A stretch of 64,000 nucleotides of DNA, from positions 1 through 64,000 of the forward strand of contig CAYZMH010000005.1 in the NCBI GenBank assembly GCA_964479445.1, given 5' to 3'. Positions 1 to 6,697 of this stretch are shown piece after piece. The stretch comes from CAYZMH01 sp964479445. Its GTDB lineage: Bacteria > Bacteroidota > Bacteroidia > Bacteroidales > GCA-2748055. Position 1 is the stretch's first letter, and every line of letters begins with the position of its first letter. The translations under genes and the position numbers were made by a program. The notes beneath the pieces are model-generated. The model worked only from the letters and a program-made list of their open reading frames with translations, had not been told where the DNA came from and ran no database searches.

Positions 1-567
1 GGTGAGGGTGGGTGTGATGTCGCTACTGGGACACGTACCGGTCCCGTCGGTGACTTCCACGGTGTAATCCCCTGCGGGCAGACCGGTAAAGGTACCGGTG
101 CTTTTTACATCGTTGACCGGTCCGGACAGCGTGAAATCAAAGATCCCGCTCTCCCCGGATGCGGTTACGGTGATCACCCCGTCGTTGTCGTTGTTGCAGG
201 TGATATCGGCCGCATTGTAGGAGTCAATGGTGATGGTATCCGGACCGCCCACTTCCAGGGATGAGACGAAAATATCCTCGGCGGTGGCATCCGCTACATA
301 GATTGCATAGTTGCTGGCCTTTTCAAGTCCGTAAAAGGTATAGGTCCGGTCGGGAATAAACCCCGTGGTCGCAATCGGCGATCCCCGGAGGAGCGTGTAA
401 CTCAGGTTTCCGTTCCCACCGCTTACCTCGATGGTGATGGAACCGTCGGTGAATCCGCCGCAGCTCACATCGGTAATGGTGGTGTCTTCGAGTATAATAT
501 CCTGGGCCTGCAGGGACAGTGCCCCGGCCAGGATTGTGATCAGAATTAACAAGCCTCTCTTTTTCAT
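1..567 (-). CDS. Secreted SprB-repeat protein, 5' part only
   Basis: The gene begins at the ATG at 567 and runs off the left edge of the window, so only about 189 N-terminal residues are visible. It opens with a clear signal peptide (MKKRGLLILITILAGALSLQ, cleaved near AQA/Q). After it come at least two short extracellular repeat units. Each has a cysteine followed by an N/D-rich turn (DVSCGGFTDGSITI and DITCNNDNDGVITV), the hallmark of the SprB repeat of Bacteroidota adhesins. The intervening sequence is threonine- and glycine-rich, as expected for beta-sandwich surface domains. Such proteins are usually long and exported by the type IX system, whose core genes lie at 31-37 kb. Total length, sorting signal and function cannot be seen here. 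Confidence 0.75.
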   Translation of the reverse strand, partial: MKKRGLLILITILAGALSLQAQDIILEDTTITDVSCGGFTDGSITIEVSGGNGNLSYTLLRGSPIATTGFIPDRTYTFYGLEKASNYAIYVADATAEDIFVSSLEVGGPDTITIDSYNAADITCNNDNDGVITVTASGESGIFDFTLSGPVNDVKSTGTFTGLPAGDYTVEVTDGTGTCPSSDITPTLT

Positions 568-825
568 GCCGGCAACCGGTTAAGGTTCTTTTTGTGTCAG
601 ATTGTCAAACGATTATCCTTTACGTGGATTTCATCCTAAAGTTCTAAGTTATTCGTCAAATAATAGCGCAATCTGTAAATTTAAAAACATTATAAATAGA
701 GCCTTCTCTGTGCAAAAAAACTGCATGTATCTCAATTGCACCTTGTTGATTTCCAGGGCGTACCATAGCTCACCCGGAAATGTTTTGTTTTACCTGTTAT
801 ATTGCACTGCTTTTTTATGGGTCAA

Positions 826-2073
826 TCACTCTGTGATGATCGATCCGGTTTCCAGTTGCTGTAAATATTTTTTACTGATCTGCCGCACCGGGTACCGGGC
901 TGCCAGGAACCCGATGAGCAATACGGTAGCCCAGACAATCAGCAGGTCGGGTATCTGCACATCCACGGGATAGGCATCGATGACAAACGAGCCGCTTCCG
1001 CTGAGCTTCAACAGCTCAAACCGGTCCTGTGCCCAGCTGATACCGGTTCCCAGCACCATTCCTATCACTGATCCCACGATGGAGATCAGCCATCCTTCCA
1101 TGAGGAAGATTCGCCCGATCAGTTTACCGGATGCCCCCATATTGCGCAGGCTCCGGATATCTTTCTGTTTGTCGATAATGAGCATGCTCAGTGAGCCGAT
1201 GATATTGAACGAGGCGATGATCAGGATAAAGGTGAGGATCAGGAAGATTGCCCACTTTTCCGATCGCATGACCCGGTAGAAAAGTTCGTTCTGCTGCTGC
1301 CGGTTTTTCACCACGTAATCCGGTCCGAGCCGCTGCTGTATGGCCTCCTGCACCCGGGTGACCCTGGTGGTGGAGTCGGTTTTCACCTCCAGCGCGGTCA
1401 CCTCGTTGTTATAATCCAGCAGGTCGCGCATGAACTCAATGGGAACCAGGATATACCGGGAGTCAAAATCCTGTTCGATGGCAAAGATTCCCGAGGGGTA
1501 GATGAATTTCCGCCGGAACGACTGGTCGGGGTTGGCCAGGTTGATCCGGCCTGTCCGTTTGGGCATATATACAAAGATCGGGTTGATGAAGTTCAGCCCG
1601 ATTTGCAGGTTATAAGCCACTCCCTGTCCGACCACCGCGTAGGGCCGGTTCTCATCTTTCAGCTTCATGGTTCCGTTGTAGATCATCGTATCGATTCCTG
1701 ACACCCTGCTGAAAGACTCATTCACGCCCTTAACCGTTGCAATATGTTGCCGTTCGTCGTAGCGGAGCAACGCATTTTCCTCCAGCACCTCCGCGTAGTG
1801 CACCACCCCGGGGATCTCACCCAGGGAGTCAAATGCCGGTCCGGATGGCACGAACGTTTTCCCTTCCGCAGCGGTGATCTCGATATCGGGATCAAACGCA
1901 TTGAAGAGTGATTTCACCACCTTATCGAACCCGTTGAACACCGAGAGCACCACCACCAGGGCCATGGTTCCCACGGCGACCCCCAGCATGGAGATCCCCG
2001 AGATAATATTGATGGCATTCTGGTTCTTCTTACCAAACAGGTACCGGCGTGCTATGTAGAGTGGAAGGTTCAT
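826..2073 (-). CDS. LolC/LolE-like ABC transporter permease (FtsX/MacB family)
   Basis: A 415-residue integral inner-membrane permease. One membrane helix lies near residues 20-45, a large periplasmic domain follows (about 45-270), and three more helices are clustered in the C-terminal third. This is the four-helix plan of FtsX/LolC/LolE proteins. In the Lol system such permeases extract lipoproteins from the inner membrane for delivery to the outer membrane. The start overlaps the stop of the upstream methyltransferase by four bases, so the two are translationally coupled in an operon that starts with rbfA. No ATPase is adjacent; a LolD-like ATPase at 17248 is a plausible partner, but that pairing is inference. 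The MacB-type efflux alternative cannot be excluded, although the length and helix plan fit LolC/E better. Confidence 0.82.
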   Translation of the reverse strand: MNLPLYIARRYLFGKKNQNAINIISGISMLGVAVGTMALVVVLSVFNGFDKVVKSLFNAFDPDIEITAAEGKTFVPSGPAFDSLGEIPGVVHYAEVLEENALLRYDERQHIATVKGVNESFSRVSGIDTMIYNGTMKLKDENRPYAVVGQGVAYNLQIGLNFINPIFVYMPKRTGRINLANPDQSFRRKFIYPSGIFAIEQDFDSRYILVPIEFMRDLLDYNNEVTALEVKTDSTTRVTRVQEAIQQRLGPDYVVKNRQQQNELFYRVMRSEKWAIFLILTFILIIASFNIIGSLSMLIIDKQKDIRSLRNMGASGKLIGRIFLMEGWLISIVGSVIGMVLGTGISWAQDRFELLKLSGSGSFVIDAYPVDVQIPDLLIVWATVLLIGFLAARYPVRQISKKYLQQLETGSIITE

Positions 2074-2879
2074 TTCACGGCTTTAACGATCAGACCGGTC
2101 CCCGTGCGGTGATTCCCGTACAGGTCCAGCAGGTTCAGAACAAAAGCGAAGGGATAGACTACCAGGTAATAGAGCGGCAACAGCACCAGGAACACCTTCC
2201 CCGAGTTTGCCAGGAGAATGGGGATCTTCATGGAGAGTTTCCAGGAGATCTTTCCCGGGGCGCCGTAGGAATACTTCACCCGGATCTCGCGGAAGCCGGC
2301 CTCTTCCAGTTTCCTGCGGATATCCCCGGCATTGTATCCATCGCGCACATGCTCCTCGATGAATGATTCATCGTGGTCGTCATGCACATCGCTTCCCCCC
2401 TGGTCGGAAGGGGTGGAGATGAGCAGGACTCCTCCGGTTTTCAGACTGGCTGCCAGGTTTTTGAACACAGTGACATCCTCCTCGATATGTTCCATCACAT
2501 CCACCGAGAGCGCCAGGTCATACGTTTCGGTTTCCCGGAACAGGGTAAGATCGGCAACTTCGAACCGTATGCGGTCGTTCCGACCGATGCGGGTGAAGAA
2601 GCGGTTGCAATCGGCGATCTGTTCCTCCTTGATATCGAGTCCGGTGATCGCGGCCCGGGGGAACTGCAGCGAGAGGGTGTAGACATACTGACCAAATCCC
2701 GACCCGGCGTCCAGGATGGCTGGTTTTCCGGGCATCCTGGGTTTGAGTCTGCGCACCTCCCGGCGGATATGCCAGGAGCGGAGCAGCAGCAGGTTCAGCA
2801 AGTGGTAAAAGAATTTCCGCAGGAAGGGGGTCCTGTTGAACAGACTCCCCAGTCGCCGCTTTACAGGATCATATTTCAT
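2070..2879 (-). CDS. Class I SAM-dependent methyltransferase
   Basis: A 269-residue methyltransferase of the Methyltransf_11/UbiE-like fold. Motif I is visible as DAGSGFGQ around residues 57-64, and the acidic end of strand 2 follows in GLDIKEEQ. A basic N-terminal region (residues 1-45, rich in R/K and L) and a hydrophobic C-terminal stretch around 220-250 suggest membrane association, so a lipid or quinone-like substrate is possible. That is inference, and the sequence does not reveal the substrate. The gene sits two bases downstream of rbfA and overlaps the permease by four bases, making it the middle member of a three-gene operon. Confidence 0.75.
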   Translation of the reverse strand: MKYDPVKRRLGSLFNRTPFLRKFFYHLLNLLLLRSWHIRREVRRLKPRMPGKPAILDAGSGFGQYVYTLSLQFPRAAITGLDIKEEQIADCNRFFTRIGRNDRIRFEVADLTLFRETETYDLALSVDVMEHIEEDVTVFKNLAASLKTGGVLLISTPSDQGGSDVHDDHDESFIEEHVRDGYNAGDIRRKLEEAGFREIRVKYSYGAPGKISWKLSMKIPILLANSGKVFLVLLPLYYLVVYPFAFVLNLLDLYGNHRTGTGLIVKAVK

Positions 2880-2881
2880 GC

Positions 2882-3220
2882 TTATTCGTTCAGCAGGTTA
2901 TCAATTCGTTCGATGTAGTCCAGTGAATCATCCAGGAAGAACTGGAACTCGGGGATGCTTTTGACCTGGTTCCGGATCCGGTTCCCGATAGCCAGCCGCA
3001 CCTTGCCGGTCTGTTCACGGATGGTTTCAATGGGTTCTTCTCCCTCTTTCACCGGGAAAATGCTCAGGTAGGCCCTGGCAATGCCCAGGTCGGGGGTGAT
3101 CCTCACCACCGTAACGGTGATCATTTTACCTGCTAAAAATTCGCTTCCATGCTTCTGGAAGTAGTCTCCCAGCTCCTTATGGAGCAGGCGTGCTACTTTT
3201 TCCTGACGTGTTGATGCCAT
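2882..3220 (-). CDS. rbfA: Ribosome-binding factor A
   Basis: At 112 residues this has the usual size of RbfA, a KH-fold protein that binds the 30S subunit during late 16S rRNA maturation and cold adaptation. The N-terminus (MASTRQEKVARLLHKELGDY) and the segment ITVTVVRITPDLGIARAYLSIFP match the family pattern, in which the second is the core VTxVxxSPDLxxAxVYxS strand-helix. It is the first gene of the minus-strand operon with the methyltransferase and permease, and lies divergent to trpS. A near-consensus promoter element on the minus strand may lie around 3237-3246, but it is not a perfect match. Confidence 0.93.
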   Translation of the reverse strand: MASTRQEKVARLLHKELGDYFQKHGSEFLAGKMITVTVVRITPDLGIARAYLSIFPVKEGEEPIETIREQTGKVRLAIGNRIRNQVKSIPEFQFFLDDSLDYIERIDNLLNE

Positions 3221-3343
3221 CGCTCCGATTTTAGATCCAAAATAATACCTATTCCAATGCTCTCAAACCTCTTTTATCAACAGGTCCTGCTTTTCAGCCA
3301 TTTAAGAAAGAGTGTAAAAGTACGATTTTTACCCAACATTTTA

Positions 3344-3351
3344 TAGTTTTG
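3344..3351 (+). promoter_or_regulatory. Bacteroidota -7 element (TAnnTTTG) for trpS
   Basis: The sequence TAGTTTTG fits the TAnnTTTG element used by the Bacteroidota primary sigma factor. It ends 27 bases before the trpS ATG, a normal leader length. No clear -33 TTG is present at the expected distance, so the call rests on the -7 element and its position. Confidence 0.6.
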
Positions 3352-3378
3352 TAGACCTTTACCATTTCAACATCGACT

Positions 3379-4368
3379 ATGGAAACTGTATTGAGTGGCA
3401 TCCGGTCCACCGGGAACCTCCACCTGGGTAACTATTACGGGGCAGTGCGTAATTTTGTCAGGATGCAGGAGGAGTATAACTGCTATTTTTTCATTGCCGA
3501 TCTGCATTCGCTGACGACCCATCCCAACCCGGAGAACCTGCATGACAACATCCGCAAGGTGTTGTCGGAATACCTGGCCTGCGGGATTGATCCCGAAAAA
3601 GCCACCATTTACATCCAGAGTGATGTCCCGGAGATATCCGAGTTCTACCTGTTGCTGAATATGAATGCTTACGTGGGGGAGTTGGAACGAACCACCACGT
3701 TCAAGGAGAAAGTACGCAGGCAGCCCGAGAATGTGAATGCAGGATTGCTCACCTACCCGGTACTGATGTGTGCGGATATCATCATCCACAATGCCGACAA
3801 AGTTCCGGTGGGGAAAGACCAGGAGCAGAACCTGGAGATGGCCCGAAAGTTTGCCAAGCGGTTCAACCACATTTACGGCGAGGAGTATTTTACACTTCCC
3901 GAACCGTTTAATTTCGGAAGTGACCTGGTGAAGGTGCCCGGACTGGACGGCACGGGGAAGATGGGGAAATCGGAAGACAACGGGATCTACCTGGTGGATG
4001 ACCCGAAGGTGATTCGCAAAAAGGTGATGCGCGCCGTCACCGATGCCGGTCCGGCCCACCCCGGAGCCGAAATGACCGAACCGGTGAGGAATCTTTTCTA
4101 CTTGTTGGAATTACTTTCCACACCCGATACCGTAGAATATTTCCGGGAGCAGTATGACAGGGCCACTATTCGCTACGGGGATCTGAAAAAACAGATTGCA
4201 GAGGATATGATCGCCTTTACCACCCCGTTCAGGGAGAAGATACTGGCAATCTACAATGATGAAGAGTACCTGCGGAAGGTAGTGAAGATGGGCCGGGAGA
4301 AGGCACGGGCCAGTGCATCGAAGACCCTGGAAGATGTGCGGCGTATCATCGGATACAAACCGTTCTGA
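3379..4368 (+). CDS. trpS: Tryptophanyl-tRNA synthetase
   Basis: A 329-residue class I aminoacyl-tRNA synthetase that charges tRNA-Trp in the cytoplasm. The HIGH-type signature is present as TGNLHLGNYYGA (residues 11-22) and the KMSKS-type loop as GKMGKS (193-198). The N-terminal SGIRSTGNLHLGN is typical of bacterial TrpRS, and the length is that of the minimal bacterial enzyme. It is expressed alone from its own promoter element just upstream, divergent from the rbfA operon. Confidence 0.96.
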   Translation: METVLSGIRSTGNLHLGNYYGAVRNFVRMQEEYNCYFFIADLHSLTTHPNPENLHDNIRKVLSEYLACGIDPEKATIYIQSDVPEISEFYLLLNMNAYVGELERTTTFKEKVRRQPENVNAGLLTYPVLMCADIIIHNADKVPVGKDQEQNLEMARKFAKRFNHIYGEEYFTLPEPFNFGSDLVKVPGLDGTGKMGKSEDNGIYLVDDPKVIRKKVMRAVTDAGPAHPGAEMTEPVRNLFYLLELLSTPDTVEYFREQYDRATIRYGDLKKQIAEDMIAFTTPFREKILAIYNDEEYLRKVVKMGREKARASASKTLEDVRRIIGYKPF

Positions 4369-4681
4369 TCCCCCCGTAATAAAAATAGAAAGGTCCGCCC
4401 TTTGGTGGAGACGGACCGTGCCCCGAAGTTTGTCAGGTATATGTTGGATGAACTGTCACTCAACTACAAACAAAATGCGTGCCAAAACCGGTTCACGGAG
4501 CAGGGTTATTATTTAGAAATGGGAACGGAATCCCCGCAAGTTCGCACCCGGAAGCGCACATGTCCCATTGCAGAAGATATTTTGTACCTCCCGAGCCGGT
4601 GGAGAGAACAAACCCCGGCCTGTATTGTTGAAGTAAGTGTTAATTGATTCAATCTAAACCCATTAATAAATCAACCATTAT
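4369..4681. other. Intergenic spacer with no convincing gene
   Basis: About 310 bases separate trpS from the prenyltransferase gene. An 81-codon open frame at 4402-4647 has no recognisable motif, a composition unlike the neighbours and no promoter or spacing support, so it is not called. An inverted repeat (GGTCCG ... CGGACC, about 4396-4427) could form a hairpin. It lacks a T-run on the plus strand, so it is weak evidence for a trpS terminator. Confidence 0.5.
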
Positions 4682-5745
4682 ATGGCAAGTGTAAAACTGT
4701 GGTTCCAGGCTTTACGCACCATTCCCCGGGTATCCAAAGAGGAGTGGAAGGATCTGGATGTTGTAGCCAAATATTTGATATCGAGTCGTTCAGCCGTATT
4801 CCTTATGACTGCTCTCAGTGCCGGGATCGGAGGAATCCTGGCCTATCGTGACGGTTCATTTGACTGGCTTGTATTTTTAGCGGCGATGTTCGGACTGATC
4901 TTCGCGCATGCCAGCAATAATTTGATCAACGATTACGTGGATCACAAGCGGGGCATTGATAAGGACAATTATTACCGGTCGCAATACGGACCGCAGCCCA
5001 TGGAGCACGGACTGATGACGCGCGGGGAGCTGTTCCGTTACATCGGCTTTTCGTTGCTGGTGGCGGTCGGACTCGGAATATTCCTGGTGGCGCAGACCAG
5101 CATGATCACACTGGTGTTGATGGGGGTCGGACTCTTTTTTGTCTTTTTCTACACCTGGCCGCTGAAATATATCGGGTTGGGGGAACCCTCGGTAGTGGTG
5201 ATCTGGGGACCGCTTATGGTAGGAGGTACCTACCTGGTGCTCACCGGGACCTGGAGCTGGGAGGTAGCACTTATCGCGCTGATTTATGCACTGGGTCCGA
5301 CTTCCGTATTATTTGGCAAGCATACCGACAAGCTGAAAGAGGACCGGAAGAAGGGGGTACACACCCTGCCGGTGATCCTGGGAGAGAGAGCGGCACGATA
5401 CGTCAATATAGGGAACTGGGTTGCACAGTACCTGCTGGTGATCGGACTGGTCGCATACCAGGTGTTAACACCGGTAATGCTNNNNNNNNNNTCGCGTATC
5501 AATTTCTCCGTCAACTAACAACTTCACCGGTAATGCTGGTGGTGGTTCTGGCCCTGCCTAAATTCCTATCCACGGCTAAGCTTTACACCAAACCTCGTCC
5601 GGAAACCGCCCCACCGGACCTGCAGCCCGGTGTCTGGCCCCTTTACCTTTCGGCCCACGCATTCCAGTACAATAAGCGCTTCGGGGGGCTTTTCCTCCTG
5701 GCACTCATTGCCGAAACCGTGCTGGTTCGAACGGGAGTGTTGTAA
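4682..5745 (+). CDS. UbiA-family prenyltransferase, split by an assembly gap
   Basis: A multi-pass membrane prenyltransferase of the UbiA/MenA superfamily, which transfers an isoprenoid chain to an aromatic or quinone precursor in the inner membrane. Both Asp-rich motifs are visible: NDYVDHKRGID around residues 83-93 and HTDKLKEDRKKG around 214-225. About eight hydrophobic segments surround them. The frame is broken at 5482-5491 by ten Ns. The 13 bases before the gap (5469-5481) recur at 5525-5537, and removing the intervening 56 bases joins the two parts in frame into a 335-residue protein ending at 5745. The break is therefore probably an assembly artefact, not a real mutation. The exact acceptor (for example menaquinone precursor DHNA) cannot be read from the sequence. 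Confidence 0.82.
5482..5537. other. Assembly gap with flanking 13-bp duplication
   Basis: Ten Ns are followed by 33 bases of unrelated sequence (5492-5524) and then a second copy of the 13 bases that precede the gap (CACCGGTAATGCT, 5469-5481 and 5525-5537). This is the signature of two overlapping contig ends joined without merging, with a short spurious tail. Deleting this interval restores the prenyltransferase reading frame. Confidence 0.85.
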
Positions 5746-6117
5746 GCCAAATTAACAGGGTTGTTCTTTTTTCATCTATTATATGATGGGTAAATACTAC
5801 AATGCTTTGTATCGGGAAAGAGAGTCGGGGCTTATACGCTTTGGTTCAGTATAAAAAACCCAATAGCCATAGCGGGATCCTGTTAAATTGTCCGTACTCA
5901 ATATGATCAGCTACTCCATAAACTGCTAAAAATATGGTAAACTCTTCATTTTCGGTGATGAATGGTCTAAACAAACGGTTCCGATTGATTGTCTATCTAA
6001 GTATGTTGGTGCAAAAAAACACACCTGCGAAACTAGCGTGAAAAAGATTATCACAGATGTGGCTGGTTTTTATTCATGCGCTTTTAAGATAACCATTGAA
6101 CACTAAAAACAAATTGA
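5746..6117. other. AT-rich spacer with possible decayed gene fragments
   Basis: This 372-base spacer is clearly more AT-rich than its neighbours. It holds several short protein-like fragments in different frames. One is a 22-codon frame beginning MMGKYYNALYRERESGLIRF near 5783. Another is a 58-codon stop-to-stop frame at 5930-6106 (containing LFIFGDEWSKQTVPIDCLSK) that lacks an ATG. They may be remnants of a degraded gene, or chance. No family was recognised and no mobile-element ends were seen. Confidence 0.3.
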
Positions 6118-6693
6118 ATGAAAAGAAATCGTTGGATACCTGTCGTGCTGGGATTGCTTTTGCTCTCTTCGTGTGAAATAATCGACCAGCTTGTTCCCGA
6201 TGTGGAAAAAACCGTTACCGAAACCTTCGATGTGATCATTGATGCCAATGTGGCGACCGGCGAGACCGAAAAGATCTTCGTGGATGTGACCGATTCGGAT
6301 GAATACCAGGATTACAAGGATAATATCAAAGGGTATGAGATCAACGAAATCACATTCGAGATTAATAATTACAATGCCCCGGAAGATCTCTATTTCACCG
6401 GTAATATTGTGGCATTCGATGATGCAGAATCCACCTTTGTCACCATTGGGGACCTGGACCCGGTTTCCCTGAAAGAAGTAGCTGATGATGCTTCAGAATA
6501 TCCTGTTTACCAGGGAGAAGATGGATTTGAACAGGTGCTGGAGTGGCTCGAAGATCCGGGCAATTTCAACCTGAAATTCACGTACAACTTCCAGAATGAA
6601 ATGGGCACAGATTATTCATTCGAGCCCGAAGACTTCGGGAGCACTTTTCAACTCAAGGTGCATTTTTACATGACGATCCTGACCGGACTATAG
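6118..6693 (+). CDS. Small hypothetical lipoprotein
   Basis: A 191-residue exported protein of unknown function. The N-terminus is a lipoprotein signal (MKRNRWIPVVLGLLLLSSC), with the lipobox LSSC placing the acylated cysteine at residue 19. The mature part is strongly acidic and predicted to be beta-rich (alternating segments such as INEITFEINNY and FQLKVHFYMTIL), like a small periplasmic beta-sandwich. It has no catalytic motif that can be recognised. It stands alone between the AT-rich spacer and the convergent GH2 gene, whose 3' end lies four bases away. Confidence 0.72.
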   Translation: MKRNRWIPVVLGLLLLSSCEIIDQLVPDVEKTVTETFDVIIDANVATGETEKIFVDVTDSDEYQDYKDNIKGYEINEITFEINNYNAPEDLYFTGNIVAFDDAESTFVTIGDLDPVSLKEVADDASEYPVYQGEDGFEQVLEWLEDPGNFNLKFTYNFQNEMGTDYSFEPEDFGSTFQLKVHFYMTILTGL

Positions 6694-6697
6694 CCAG

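Noticed and set aside
602..973. 123-codon frame overlapping the permease end
   Set aside because: It overlaps a well-supported minus-strand gene, has irregular composition and no domain or promoter.
4402..4647. 81-codon frame between trpS and the prenyltransferase
   Set aside because: No motif, unlike the neighbours in composition, and nothing marks a start.
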